Shown here piece after piece: positions 1-12,557 of a DNA stretch of 64,000 nt. The DNA lies in assembly GCF_963259705.1 (NCBI RefSeq), contig NC_081844.1, forward strand, positions 22,739,715-22,803,714, given 5' to 3'. The position numbers were made by a program, and so were the translations under genes. The notes below the pieces were generated by a model. The model was not told the origin of the DNA. It saw only the letters and a program-made list of their open reading frames with translations, and did not search any database. How positions within the stretch are numbered: position 1 is the first letter of the stretch; each line of letters starts with the position of its first letter. The stretch is from Myotis daubentonii. Taxonomy: Eukaryota; Chordata; Mammalia; Chiroptera; Vespertilionidae.

Positions 1-13
1 CTCAGAAGTGAGA

Positions 14-226
14 GCGTTACCCTAGCTGGTTTGGCTCAGTGGATAGAGCATCAGCCTGTAGACTGAAGGGTCCCGGGTTCGATTCCTGTCAAGAGCACAT
101 GCCTGGGTTCCAGGCTCGAACCACACTAGGAGGCGTGCAGGAGGCAGCTGATCAATGATGCTCTCTCATCGCTGATGTTTCTCTCTCTCTCTAAAATCAA
201 TAAAAATATATGAAGAAAAAAAAAAA
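14..226 (+). repeat. VES SINE copy with intact target-site duplication
   Basis: A tRNA-like head (GGTTTGGCTCAGTGGATAGAG and GGTTCGATTC B-box), the GCAGGAGGCAGCTGATC middle and an AATAAAAATATAT/poly-A tail identify a vespertilionid VES SINE. The direct repeat AGAAGTGAGA flanks it at 4-13 and 227-236, showing insertion into an older SINE remnant that continues downstream. Confidence 0.88.
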
Positions 227-236
227 AGAAGTGAGA

Positions 237-425
237 ACATGTTTGCCAGCACACAGAAGGGTTTGAGTCCCAGTCAAGGGCATATACATGGGTTGTAAGG
301 TTTGATCCCCACCCTGGTCGGGGAGGCAACTAATCAATCTCTCTCAACTTCCTCCCTCCTCCCTTTCACTCTCTCCAAAAATCAATGGAAAAATATCCTT
401 AGGTGAGTATAACAACAACAAAAAA
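237..425 (+). repeat. Older tRNA-derived SINE remnant
   Basis: Degenerate SINE with the AAGGGCATATACATGGGTTG and CAATGGAAAAATATCCTTAGGTGAG signatures. It lacks a clean tRNA head because the younger SINE interrupts it. Confidence 0.65.
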
Positions 426-470
426 GGAAACTTGCCAATGGTTTAAGTATTTTAAGTTTAAGTATGTATA

Positions 471-672
471 GGCCCGGTTGGCATGGCCCAGTGGTTGAGT
501 GTCGACCTATAAACCAGGTCATGGTTCGATTCCTAGTCAGGACATGGAGGAGGCAGGCTCTCCCCAGTGGGGGACATGCAGGAGGCAGGCATTCAATGGT
601 TCTCTCTCATCACTGATGTTTCTATCTCTCTCCCTCCCTCTCTGAAATCAATAAAAATATATTTTTTAAGTT
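471..672 (+). repeat. VES-family SINE
   Basis: Diverged tRNA-like head (GGCATGGCCCAGTGGTTGAG), GCAGGAGGCAGGC middle, and AAATCAATAAAAATATAT tail. It belongs to the subfamily whose head reads GAGxxTCGACCTATxAACCAGG. Confidence 0.8.
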
Positions 673-816
673 TAATTATTTTAAAAAGTATTTTGAACAA
701 CCAATCGAAAAAATTTTTTAACCATGAACCTAAACAAAAGTTGAATCCCAACTAGAGGTGTCATTCCCCCAACCCCAGAGTCACATATCTTCTGGAAATG
801 GGACCCAAAAATTCTA

Positions 817-2385
<1,569 letters not shown>

Positions 2386-2720
2386 CCGGCCCGAGGCAGC
2401 AGCGGCGGCGCCTTGTGCTGCGGCTTCTCGTGAGACTCGCGCGGAAGGAGGGAGCCAAAGCGAGGGAATTAAAAAAAAAAAAAAAAAAAGAACCACACAC
2501 TCATACATACACAAACGCGGCCCCACATGAGCCGCGGCGGCTCCCGTACGCCGTTCAAATTGGCCCAACCAAGCCAATCGGAAGCAGCAGCGGTCGCACG
2601 TGGCCGTGCACCCGGGAGACCCAGGCCCCGCCGAGTTGGGTCACGTGACCGAAGAGTGAGCGCCTCTCTTGGCCTCTCTGGCCGGCCGGTCCTCCCATCG
2701 TCTCGTCTTTCTCAGCCGCT
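2386..2720 (-). promoter_or_regulatory. TNPO2: TNPO2 CpG-island promoter and non-coding exon 1
   Basis: GC- and CpG-rich sequence upstream of TNPO2. Read on the minus strand it has a G|GTAAGT donor at 2380-2385 that would end a 5' UTR exon. It contains a CACGTG-like TCACGTGACC E-box (about 2640-2649) and CCAAT/ATTGG matches (about 2573-2580). A 19-20 nt A-run at 2469-2488 interrupts it. The exact start site is inferred, not seen. Confidence 0.6.
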
Positions 2721-3589
2721 CTCACGTGGAAGCTCCAGCTAAGTTTGGCAGAACCTGGGACTTGGGCCGTGCAGTGGACACCGGAACCGCTCCGCCAGAG
2801 CCAGCTGCAGTGCCGGTCACCCCCTCTGAGAATTTAACTGCCCCCCTCCCCCCATCCAGAGGGTACTTGGTAGGAGTACAGTCTGTGTGCTCAAGTTGAG
2901 AGTAGAGGGAACAGCCGCGGGTGGACTTTATACCCCAGAGACCAAAAAAAAAAAAAGCCAGACAAAGGGAGTGCCGGAGACAGGCTCATCCTACCGAAGC
3001 CTCTGCTACATTTTACGTTATATACTTCCCAGACTAAATTCCAGTTTAACAATTTTTACAGGGATATGAAAAAAACAAGGATGTAAAATTTTTAATGAAA
3101 TGAACTAATAAAATAAACACTGGAGCAAAAACGCCCTAATCCCTTTCCCCACTTGAAGCTGAATGAAGTGGAACGGCCCAGGAAATTTAGGCGAGAGCAG
3201 GGTGATAAAGAAGGCATTTTTGTGATCTTTGCGCCGCCGTAGGACAAAGTGGGGCCCTCTTCCTCTTACGAGCAGGAAAGAGCTGGAGACCCAGTGCTCT
3301 GAGGACAACCCAGCCCTGCCCTGAGAGACTTCTTGGCCTCAGGAGAGGCACAAGGTCAATTTTTGCCCCAGCCTGGAGGAAGGGGATCGGTTTCTCAGCC
3401 CACTTTCCGTTGACAAAGTCAGTCTTGGCTCCGTTCATTCATGAAAAACAGGTGTTTAAGACCCCTCTTGCCGAGCACCGGCATGAGAAAAGTGGGCAGG
3501 CGCCGAGCTCCACCCGACAGTCGAGTTCCCTAAAGCAGCCTGGATGCCCACCACAGCGGGCTGAATTGGACAGACATCCGACTGGAGAG

Positions 3590-3680
3590 ACACGTGCGAG
3601 GAGCCGCTGCCTACGCATGCGCAGTGGCCTTCTCTCGCGCCCGCACTTATCTGGACTACAATTCCCTCCTGGCACCCGCG
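3590..3680. promoter_or_regulatory. Orphan NRF1/ZNF143 promoter-like module
   Basis: TACGCATGCGCA (3612-3623) matches the NRF1 palindrome and ACTACAATTCCC (3655-3666) matches the ZNF143/SBS core, 32 bp apart. This pairing is typical of housekeeping promoters. No recognised gene starts here: TNPO2 begins about 0.9 kb to the left and TRIR ends about 3.5 kb to the right. Confidence 0.5.
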
Positions 3681-4064
3681 GCTATGGCTCTAGCTGAGAC
3701 TCAGAGCCTGGGGATTTGTAGAGCCCTGGAGGTGGGCGTTAAACAGAAGAAAGGGTGAGCTTGAAGGGCTGGCACTATGTATATAGGTTTCCGGAAAGTG
3801 TATGAACGGTGAGAATTTTTTGCTCAGGGTTGGGGATTGCCCCAGATAAGGGTCAGGTGGGGAGCGAGTTAGAGATGCAGGAAAGAATTTGTTAGGGTTC
3901 ACCTCCCTTTTAACTCGTAAAGTTTCCAGCGACTCTGCACAAGCCTCGGGAGAGTGGGGATGGGACAGAATAAAGTGGCCCCTGCTACCTGTATGGCCCA
4001 CAGTACTGGTAAGTTTCCTCTCCCCAGCTGGTGGATTTGAGTACTTAATTGGGAGTCCTCACCC

Positions 4065-4505
4065 CATTTCTTAAGCACCTACTACTGCCTGTAAGGCAGT
4101 TTCTAAATGTAATTCTCACAACAGCCATGTGCATGGCAAACTTACTTCATCTAGAAGCTCTAGGGCAAAAAGACACTCAAGGAGCTGATGCCCAACTGTG
4201 AATCTGAGATGGCAGACAAATGCCTATCGCTTTACAATAGCCTCTCTGCCTGTGCATCTCATCACACTGAACCAGCTTTAATGGTCAGTATTTCCCAAAC
4301 ATGACCACCAAACACAAGCCAGTTGCTTCACCCTGGAAAGCAATGACAGCTGTTCAAAATGTCAGGGTTACCATTGACTATATGAACATTAGAACCTGAC
4401 TCTAGAGATGGTTCTGCATTTTACACCTATTTTATAGATGAAGAACCCGAGCCACAGAAAGGCTAAGTGACTTACCCAAGATCAAACTGCTAACAGACAT
4501 CAGAA
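4065..4505 (-). repeat. MIR SINE fragments
   Basis: Two stretches (about 4065-4135 and 4400-4505) read as reverse-strand MIR: TTAAGCACCTACTACTGCCT and TTTTATAGATGAAGAACCCG then GTGACTTACCCAAGATCA. The middle part is not assigned. Confidence 0.55.
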
Positions 4506-4836
4506 TTGTTTGAAGCCAAACCATTTGACTCACCAAAACCTGAAATTTTCTTTTCCTCCCCCTTCAGACTTTCCCCAGGTCAGAGCTGGTGAGCACCATG
4601 AAGGGAGGTGCCAGGACTCCATCAGCTCCTCCTGCCGCTTGACACTTCAGAATAGAAGCTGAGCTGCTGCAGGGGCGACCTACTTCTCCCACGTGTTTCT
4701 TTTTAAAGATCCAACCACTGCTGATGGCTTCCAGGGAGTAGGAAGTAGAAGTGGCTCCATGGGCTATGTCCCCTCCCCCCACTAGTCACACTTGGGTCAG
4801 CTCAGCTTCCCCCAAGTAGGAAGGAAAGCACTTTGG

Positions 4837-5328
4837 TGCCAGAAGCCAGTCCATCCTTGCTGCTTGACACAGTCACTGTGGGGAAGAAACATCTGCACAG
4901 CATGTTTCAAGGGACCTGGCGTATATGGCATACTGTTTTTAATATGTTTGCTCCCCTTCTTGGCGCTATGTGTTTTAACCAAGGTCACCTCTCCAGAGAA
5001 AGGTTGTTTCCCCAGGTAGGGATTTTTCCCTGAAGTTAGGGAGGGAATAAAACCCCTTAACTAAATGCCAGGCGGGTAGTTAATCACTTTAACTACGAAC
5101 AATCACCCTTAAGCTACATCATCTTTACTCCCTGGAATGGAGAAAAGAAACGCCCTAACCTTTGGAATAGAAATTGACAGATGTAACAAGACAATAAAAG
5201 ACAGAACTTGGCTGGAGATCCTCGCTAGGCTGCTGATCAACTGAACGCTGTCTCCGTGTCATTTCTTCTTCACCGACTCAGTCCACACCTTTCGGGGCCC
5301 CTGGACCTGCTGGAGTTGGACCCCAACA
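4837..5328 (+). mobile_element. Solo LTR of an endogenous retrovirus
   Basis: A 492-bp element begins TGCCAG and ends CCAACA, and is flanked by a perfect 6-bp direct repeat CTTTGG (4831-4836 and 5329-5334). It contains an AATAAAAG polyadenylation signal near 5191 followed by a short R/U5-like end rich in C and T. There is no internal retroviral coding sequence, so it is a solo LTR left by recombination. A 6-bp duplication is typical of class II (beta-like) elements, but the family was not identified. Orientation follows the AATAAA. Confidence 0.7.
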
Positions 5329-5356
5329 CTTTGGGTCAATGTAAAAAAATAAACCA

Positions 5357-5617
5357 GCCCTAGCCGGTTTGGCTCAGGGGTTATAGCCAAGGGATAGAGC
5401 ATTGGCCTGTGCACTGAAGGGTCTGGGTTCGATTTCGGTCAAGGGAATGTACCTCAGTTGCAGGCTCCTCCCCAGCCCAGGCCCTGATAAGGTATCTGCA
5501 GGAAGCAATCAGTTGATGTCCCTCTCTCACATAGATGTTTGTTTCTCCCACTCCCACTCTCTAAAAGTCAATGGAAAAATATCCTTGGGTGAGGATTATA
5601 AACAAAATTTTAAAAAC
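5357..5617 (+). repeat. VES-related SINE, long form
   Basis: CCTAGCCGGTTTGGCTCAGG head, GGTTCGATTTCGGTCAAGGG B-box region, an extra segment with CTCCCCAGCCCAGGCCCTG, and tail CAATGGAAAAATATCCTTGGGTGAGGATT. Confidence 0.82.
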
Positions 5618-5689
5618 CAGACTTTATTGTATATTAGCAGGAAATGAGAGAGGGTATGTCTCCTGTTCCAAAGTCTGCTTGCTTCCTCA

Positions 5690-6000
5690 AGTCAGGGATG
5701 GTTTCAGCTTGAGGTTTTTGTACCTGCAGTTCTTTCCACCTGAAATACTCCAAAGACTCTTCACTGCCAATCCCACCTTCTTCAGAACTTGGGACAAATG
5801 CCACCTTCTCAGAGAGGCAGGCCATCCATGACCTACTTAAAATCGCCATCTCTTCCACTCTTATATCAGTCCCCCTTTCATACCCTACCCCAAATGTATA
5901 ACCATCTGATGTGTCCTATGTGTTTCTTGTCTGTTTTCCCCAACTAGAATGTTAGCTCCACTAGGACAGGGAGTTTTGTCTGTTCTGGTGCTCCACCCCA
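5690..6000 (+). repeat. LINE L2 3' end
   Basis: Matches the conserved L2 3' region: TGCCACCTTCTCAGAGAGGC, then AACTAGAATGTTAGCTCCAC and AGGACAGGGAGTTTTGTCTG. Old mammalian repeat. Confidence 0.65.
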
Positions 6001-6469
6001 ACTCCCACAGGCTGGAACCCGGCAACAGGCTGCCCTCTCCCAGGAAGGACCACAGCTATCTGCCCTTCCACCCTCTGCCTCCACAGGTCCCAGTGACCAC
6101 CATGATCCTCCAAGCCCTGCTCTTCCCCTGATGGAAGGGGTACAGGAACCTGGCCATGGGATAGACTGGAGTGCTGGGCTGCTCAGCATTTGGGCCACGT
6201 CGGGGATCCCAGGTCTATGAGGTTTGAGAAGAGGTTGGAAGGTGAGGGCATCATAAAACATTCCAGCTCCACCAGGATTAACGAAGGGGCCAGGAGGGCA
6301 TTAGAGGGGCACTAGGGAAATAAGACTTCCTTTAGGACACCCTGTCCCCTAACATGTTAATAGTCATGCCTGCAAGATGGGACAAACAAGCCCATGTGCT
6401 CCTTCTATGTATTCCTTTTCCTGATCATATATACAGCCGGCGGGGTCAGCCCCAGCCTCTCCTGTTGAT

Positions 6470-6905
6470 ATAAAACAGTGTGTTGCTCCTTAGCTCAAAA
6501 CCCCCAAAGGCTTCTTCTCACCAAGAATAAAGTCCCAAGTTTCCACCCTAACACACAAGGCTCTATATGTAATCCACTCACGCTTCTCACTCACCTGGCT
6601 TGTCATATGGGCCTCCTCAAAGCTCCCCATAAGGGCCAGGCACTCTCTGGCCTGTCTTTACACTGGCTGTTCCCTCCACCTAGAACTCATTTCCTCACCT
6701 CGCTCAGGTCCCTGATCGTATGTCAATGAAAATAGACACCCTTCCCAAGCCTCTACCCTGTACTTCTTCACAGGCACCTCCCAAAATGGCTTCCCCTTTG
6801 TTTGTTTCCTTCCACAAGGGCAGGGAGCAAGCATGATCAGTTCTGTCCATAGCTGTGGCCCCAGCCCAGGCACAGAATAGGTTCTCAATGTCTGTTGAAT
6901 AACAG
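6470..6905 (+). repeat. LINE L2 fragment
   Basis: L2-type phrases: AAAACCCCCAAAGGCTTCTT, TTTACACTGGCTGTTCCCTC, and the terminal ATAGGTTCTCAATGTCTGTT with GAATAA. Confidence 0.6.
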
Positions 6906-7167
6906 CTTTGGCCCAGCCAAATGGGACTGTGAAGAGAACCTGAACACCAGGAGCAACAGTGGGGGGTACAGTCAGGGGTGGGGGGAAAAGGGTCCTAAGG
7001 AAGAGTCCAGGCCTACTGACGGGGCCGTACCCCCATCCTCCCCAGACCCCGAAACCCCCCTCACCAGGCCAGATCCAGACTTTGGAAACTGTAGCAGGGG
7101 AGGCTTTAGGTTGGAAGGAGCAAAGAAGGCAAACCAAGCACACAGCTCCGGCACTAAGTCAAGTTCT

Positions 7168-7173
7168 TTACTT
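7168..7173 (-). terminator. TRIR: Candidate TRIR polyadenylation signal
   Basis: AGTAAA on the minus strand, about 310 nt after the TRIR stop codon. No AATAAA is closer. The 3' UTR also carries a (GCC/GCT)-type triplet tract near 7398-7430. Confidence 0.4.
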
Positions 7174-7484
7174 CCCAGAAGTGATGGCTAAGGGAAGGAG
7201 GAAGGGGAGGGCGAGAAAAGGAAGACAGAAAGAGCCCGAGAGAGCAAGGAGGAGGGAAGAGAGGGGACAGTAAACCACTGTTCTATGAAGTCTCAGGAGG
7301 CAAGTGCTCAAGGTAAAAAAGAGTCCTGGAGGATCGTCCGCGGCTGCGGGAAGCATCTTGGTTTCCTTCTGTGTTTAAGTCCTTGGGGGGAAGGGCTGCC
7401 GCCGCGCCGCCGCTGCCGCTGCCGCATTAAATAGTTATGTACATCGCAGAGAGTCCCAGGCCGTGGGCAGACGGGGGAAGGGGG

Positions 7485-10390
7485 TCATTTCACCAGGGGC
7501 CGAGTTTTATCATCATCACCGCACTGGTGGGCTTTGTACTTTTTCACTTCTGCCATGTACTTGGCCCATGCATCACCTTTACTTGTTAATACCTGTGGGG
7601 AGGGGGGCAGGGGCACACAGGAGGTTGGGAAGGGGATACCAGGGAGGCTAGGAACTGGGGTCAGAACTGTCCTGAGACAGCTGACCCACCCCCAGTACCA
7701 CCACCCAGAGGTCCTGGATTTGAGGTAAAGATATTCAGAGTCAAGTTATCTGGGGACCTTGTTGAAAGCCCTCCTCCCTCACCCAGTACCCCCACATCCA
7801 AGGTCCAGATGCTAGACAGGGAGGGGCAGGGCTGATTAGCCAGGTGCTGAGGCTGTTAAGGAAAGGCCGCACGGGTAGCCCCCAAACCTGGCCTGCTCAC
7901 CTCATCCTCCGTCTTCTGCTTCTTGGCTACTATTCCCGTCTTGAGGGCTAGTTTGTTTCCGCCTCTGCGCTTGCCCACCTGGGTGAAGGGACAGAAGACT
8001 GCAACGGTTACAGGAGTCGGGCCCGCCCTTGGCGGCGCTGAGGCCCACTACACCTTCCTAGCCCGGCCCGGTGGCCCGTCCTGACGCCGCGCCCAGCTCC
8101 GCCAGCCGGCCAACCTGCGCAGCAATCAGAGAGGAGCACACGCGACTCTTAGCGCCTGCCCTGGGCCCATGATACCCAGGCAGTCTTGGGCCCCCATGAT
8201 GCCCTCCCAGGGAGCGAGAAGAACCCCCACACCAGTGGGGACAGGCTCCGTCCTCACTCTCCATGCTGAAGCCTCACCCTCCCCTAGCAGTGACCACGCG
8301 GGCAACAACAGCTCCTTTTATTAAGCACTTACTGTATGCCAAGCCCTGTGCCCAGTGCTTTGCATGTATCACCTCCTTTCACTTTCATAGTTACAACCAT
8401 ACCGATTTTATACATGAGGAAACATTTTTGAGAAGGAGAGGCCTGTACCCTCGGTCATGTTGGCAGCAAACAATGGGACTGAATTAGGGTCGAGTGGGTC
8501 CAAGCCACCGAGCAGCATCCTTAACCACCAAGCCACAGTGTCCCTGAACCTAATCTGGCCTGGCCTCTTGGAGGGTGCTCCCGAAACAGCCCCTCAGTGA
8601 ATAGATGAAAAGGCAGGGACTACTACTCCCACTCAGCTCCTGGCATTTCCCTTCCTCAAACAGAAGCCTCCCTCCGGACTCTTGTCCTGGTCCTCCATCT
8701 GCTCCCACTGACTGAGGCTTCCCGTGCCCCACAGGCAGCAACGAGCCTGAAAGGCATCATCCTATCTCTCCACCCATCAACCAGGCATTCAGGGACCTGC
8801 AGAGCTGGGACTAGTAGTCTCACACCCATTTTTGGTGGATGAAGAAACCTGACCCCCAGTCTGTTATTCTCTCAAATTTTGGTATTTTTTTCCCCACACC
8901 ACAGGGCCTTGATCTCAACACCTGAGACAAAGCAAGCTCAGAATGGAAAATCAATATAGATGCCATTTATTTAAACCAAAGTCTCTCAATCTCGCACTAA
9001 CGACTTGTGGAGCTGGATCACTCCTTGCTGGGGAATTTGGAGTGGGGGTTCGAGGAGGGCTGCCCTGTGCATTTGAACAATGTTGAGCAACATCCCTGTC
9101 CTGGTCTCCCCGCAGATGTCAGCAGCACCCTCTGCCCCAGTTCTGACACCGAAAATGTCTCCAGGCTTCCCTAAATAGGAAGAGCATCTCCAATTGAGAA
9201 GGACTGACCGCGGCTGGGTCACTCGTTAGTCAGAGCATGGACCCAACACGCCAAGGTTTCGGGTTTGATCTTGGGTCAGGGCACGTACAAGAACCAACCA
9301 ATGGATGCATCAATAAGTGGAACAACAAATCACTGTTCGACTGTCTCTCTCTATCTCTCTCTCTTCCCTTTCCTAATTTAAAAAAAAAAATCTGGTTTTT
9401 TATTTAATTTAAAAAAGTAAAACGAGGACAACTGGTCTAGCCCTTTCTATCAGACAAGCCTCGTGATCCTTTTCCAGGATGGCCTCACTGAATTCTCATC
9501 ACATCAGAAGAGGAGATGTCCGTTTTTCCAAATACAAAAAATAAAGGCAGGCCATCACAGACGCTCCAGGAAAGCAGCGATCGTGCCCGCCTGGTTCACC
9601 CGGGCACAGCCAACGCCTAGCACAATGCCCAGCACCAGGTAAGGGACTCAACAAACGGACACTGGGCGATGAGGCTCAGGGAAGCTAAGCAAATCTCCTA
9701 AGGCCACACAGCGGGCGGTCCGAGTGTCTAACCCACACATCTGAGACTCCAGACTTGCATTCGCTCCCCTCCGAGAAGGGGGAGACGGTCCCAGCATCCA
9801 GTTATGGCACCAAACAGGCATCCTGGTTTCCCCATTCCCGGCTCCCGGTCCTCACGGGCAGTCTACGGGAAAGCCTCCCCTCGCCCCCAAACCTCTCTCG
9901 TGGGGAACCCAGGTTCCGCATCTTCGGAGAGACCTGGATGTAGCCCTCCTCGGGCCGGAGGGCGGCCCTGGCTCCCGATTCCCTTTCTCGGGCCCGATTC
10001 CCGCTGCCAAGGGAGGCCCTGGCGCCCTCCCCCACCCCCGCGGCTCCTTACGAAGCTGAGCGTGGGGCCCGGGCCGCCCTTCCTCTTCGGATCCCCGGGA
10101 CCCCCGGCGGCGGCGGTCGCTGGCTGGTCGGGTCGCGGCGGGCCCGGAGGCGGCTCCTCCTGCCGCTGCCGCTGCTCCTCCTCCATCTTCCGCTTGAACA
10201 GTTCGAGGAAGCTGCCGTCGTTGGCGAACAAGTTCACGCCGCCCGACACCGGGCTCGACATCTCCTCGTCCCCGCTCTCGGGCGATGTCCCCGGCCCCGA
10301 CTCAGCCCATCGGCTCCCGCCGCCGCTGCCCACCGCGGGGCCCGGCGCCTCCCGGCCCGGAGGCTCCGCCCGTCTCCCTCGGGCAGCCAT
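7485..10390 (-). CDS. TRIR: Telomerase RNA component interacting RNase (C19orf43)
   Basis: Three coding exons on the minus strand: 10052-10390, 7901-7978 and 7485-7592, all phase 0 with GT-AG introns, giving 174 residues (human about 176). The protein starts MAARGRRAEPPGREAPGP. It has a Gly/Ser-rich N-terminal third, the conserved block GGVNLFANDGSFLELFKRKM followed by an E/Q/P-rich stretch, then KRRGGNKLALKTGIVAKKQK and a C-terminal WAKYMAEVKKYKAHQ ending TRPLVK. TRIR is reported to be an exoribonuclease that processes human telomerase RNA; it has no classical nuclease fold visible here. The start is chosen by homology. The frame stays open upstream to an ATG at 10504, but that extension is not part of the known protein. 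The ATG sits inside a YY1 motif in a CpG island. Confidence 0.93.
8308..8540 (-). repeat. MIR SINE in TRIR intron 1
   Basis: Near full-length reverse MIR: ATTAAGCACTTACTGTATGC at the 5' side, TTATACATGAGGAAACATTT in the middle, and CCTTAACCACCAAGCCACAG at the far end. Confidence 0.75.
9208..9395 (+). repeat. tRNA-derived SINE (CACGCCAAGGTTT subtype)
   Basis: Head GGCTGGGTCACTCGTTAGTC, the ACACGCCAAGGTTTCGGGTT signature, ATGCATCAATAAGTGGAACA and a CTCTCTCT/A-rich tail. The same subtype occurs at 36162. It lies in TRIR intron 1. Confidence 0.75.
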
Positions 10391-10620
10391 TTTGTCACCA
10401 GGTGCGGCGCAAAGGACTCCGGGAAGGCCGCTCCGGCCCGCGCTTGGCGCCCGACTAGTCGGGTCCCGGGCAATGCATGCCGGGAAGAGCCGTCTGCACC
10501 TCAAGGCGTCGCAGTGGAGGCGGAACCTGAGGGCGGAGCGAAGGAGGGTAAAAACCGGCCGGCGGATCCGCGGGCTTTTCCGTTCAGCTAGGCTTGGGCG
10601 GGCATCACGGAGACGTGGTG
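10384..10620 (-). promoter_or_regulatory. TRIR: TRIR CpG-island promoter
   Basis: GC-rich upstream region. On the minus strand, TTCCCGGCATGCATTGCCC (10470-10488) matches the ZNF143/THAP11 motif about 90 bp above the start codon. AAAATGGCTGCC at 10384-10395 is a YY1 site containing the ATG. Confidence 0.65.
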
Positions 10621-10793
10621 TAGCGGGCTCTCAGGAGTGAGGTTTCCGCTTGAGACGGGGGTGGGGGAAAGTGGGGTGGGGGGTTGGGGGGGCATAGCTT
10701 TCTGTGGCTAGGACCTCCTTCTTGGCACCGGAGATAATCTCGGTGGGGAGAGGGATCCCTTTTGAGGCCGTGTGCTCAACTGACACCTTGGAA

Positions 10794-11106
10794 CAGTGGT
10801 TCTCAACCTTCCTAATGCCGCGACCCTTTAATACAGTTCCTCGTGTTGTGGTGACCCCCAACCATAAAATTATTTTCGTGGCTACTTCATAACTGTAATG
10901 TTGCTACTGTTATGAATCGTCATGGAAATATCTGATATGCAGGATGTATTTTCATGGTTACAAATTGAACAGAATGAAAGCATAGCGGTTAATCACAAAA
11001 ACAGTATGGAATTATGTATGTGTTTTCCGATGGTCTTAGGCGACCCCTGTGAAAGGGTCGTTCGACCCCCCCAAAGGGGTGGCGACCCATAGGTTGAGAA
11101 CCGCTG
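10794..11106. mobile_element. Non-autonomous hAT transposon, SPIN-like
   Basis: A 313-bp element with inverted ends CAGTGGTTCTCAACCTT and GGTTGAGAACCGCTG, flanked by a perfect 8-bp duplication CCTTGGAA (10786-10793, 11107-11114). The interior (ATGCCGCGACCCTTTAATAC, GGTGACCCCCAACCATAAAA, CGATGGTCTTAGGCGACCCC) is what I recognise as the SPIN (Space Invaders) family, known to have been transferred horizontally among tetrapods including bats. No transposase is encoded. Confidence 0.88.
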
Positions 11107-11292
11107 CCTTGGAACATGGGTCCCTAACTGAGTCTAGAGAGCGTCTCTAGCCTGGATGAGGTTGTTCTGGGTTGATGACATGTCCCTGGGATGGAGCTCC
11201 GTGGAGCTGGGGGTCCCATCTCAGAACCAGGGTATTATTTGGGCTTTCTAAACCGGAGTCCCCCCGCTTATTAGCAAGAGTGTCCGCCAAGC

Positions 11293-11479
11293 CCTGGCCA
11301 GCGTGGCTGAGTTGGTTGAGCGTCGTCCGGTGCCAGGAAAGGTGGTTGGTTCCATTAGCGTCAGGACACACGCCCGGATTGCGCGCTGCAGCTCCGGTAG
11401 GGGGCGTGCAGGAGGCAGCCCATCGATGTTTCTCCCTCTCCCTTCCTCTCTCTCAAAACCAATAAAAATATTTTTTAAT
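11293..11479 (+). repeat. tRNA-derived SINE
   Basis: Head CCCTGGCCAGCGTGGCTGAG, GCGTGCAGGAGGCAGCCCAT middle, tail AAAACCAATAAAAATATTTT. It abuts an inverted SINE. Confidence 0.8.
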
Positions 11480-11484
11480 GTTTT

Positions 11485-11669
11485 AAATTTGATTTTAGAG
11501 AGAAAGGGAGAAAGAGAGTAAACATCGATATGATCAGCTGCCTCCAGCCACCACCACCCCCAACCAGGGATAGAGCCTTTTACCTGGGCATGTGCCCTGA
11601 CTGGGAATGGAACTGGCGACCTTTTGGTACATGGAAGGAGTCTCAACCAACTGAACCACACCGGCCAGA
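11485..11669 (-). repeat. Inverted SINE, tail-to-tail with its neighbour
   Basis: Reverse-strand SINE: GATCAGCTGCCTCC, GGGCATGTGCCCTGACTGGG and CCACACCGGCCAG at the head end. With 11293-11479 it forms a tail-to-tail pair. Confidence 0.78.
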
Positions 11670-12399
11670 GCAATAAAATAGCTTAAAAATAAACACATAC
11701 ACACACAAAAGTGTCCGCCAAGGGCCTGGTACCCAGCTTGTATTCCTGTCCATTGCTGAGGTCCAACAGGGGGAATTCGCTAACCTGGAGTCTCCCCTTC
11801 TATGGGGAGCAAACTGCAAGAAGGTTTTCGGGAACAGGAAACACAAGGAGCGCGGTTGCAAGTGTGATCCCTGCCCTGATCTTCCCAGCATGGGGGCTCT
11901 GGGAGCACTGGACAAGGGTCTGTGGGCCTTGCACACAATTGGAGGCGGTCTCCCTCTAGGGCTAGGCCGTTCGCCGCCTCAGGAGACGTCTTCGGTCAAC
12001 TAATCAATCTGTCTGATTGGTTTGCGTGAGGAGCCCGGGTGGCTCACAAAGGAGACGGACATGAGACGACTTGGGGACCCAGTTAGAGAACTGGGGGGGA
12101 AATGATCGACCTGAGGTTGAGCCCATAGCGTCCGGCCGGGGCGTGTCTGGGATCCAACTTCAGGGAAAGGGTATGCACCGGGTGCTTGGCGGGTTGCTAA
12201 GGAGAGGTGGGAGACTACCGGCACAGGCGAGTGATTGGAGAAAATAATAAAAAAAAAAGTAGCCAATGAAAAGAGTGCTGCAAGACTTGGGGTCCAATCA
12301 GTGAAGGGGAGTATTTTGGAACGTACCAATATGTTAATTAATCGGGGGGCGTCTGTGAGAAAACATAATCGAGAGATCAACAAGGTAAACCTCGGGAAT

Positions 12400-12557
12400 G
12401 GAGAACATTGGAACTATAGCCTCTTCTATGGCGCCTAAAAGCCAGGGGGTGGGGAACGTCCCTCGGGCTGCTGGTCCCGCTGGAGATGTGACCGAGAACT
12501 CCCCCCGCAGGTGCCTGCCGTGGTGCGCTCCGCGTGGTCACGTGAGCCGGTTCCAAG
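12400..12557 (+). promoter_or_regulatory. GET3: GET3 promoter
   Basis: CpG-rich sequence with a perfect CACGTG E-box (12539-12544, within TCACGTGA). A YY1 motif CCAAGATGGCGGC spans the start codon (12554-12566). There is no TATA box. The 5' UTR is probably short. Confidence 0.65.

Noticed and set aside
29..95. tRNA gene-like sequences in many places
   Set aside because: These are the tRNA-derived heads of VES SINEs (A and B boxes followed by SINE bodies and A-rich tails), not functional tRNA genes.
10391..10504. N-terminal extension of TRIR from an upstream in-frame ATG
   Set aside because: The frame is open, but the sequence is promoter-like and the known protein starts at MAARGRR within a YY1 site.
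9804..10640. 278-residue open frame on the plus strand over TRIR exon 1
   Set aside because: Antisense to the recognised TRIR exon and CpG island; no known protein.
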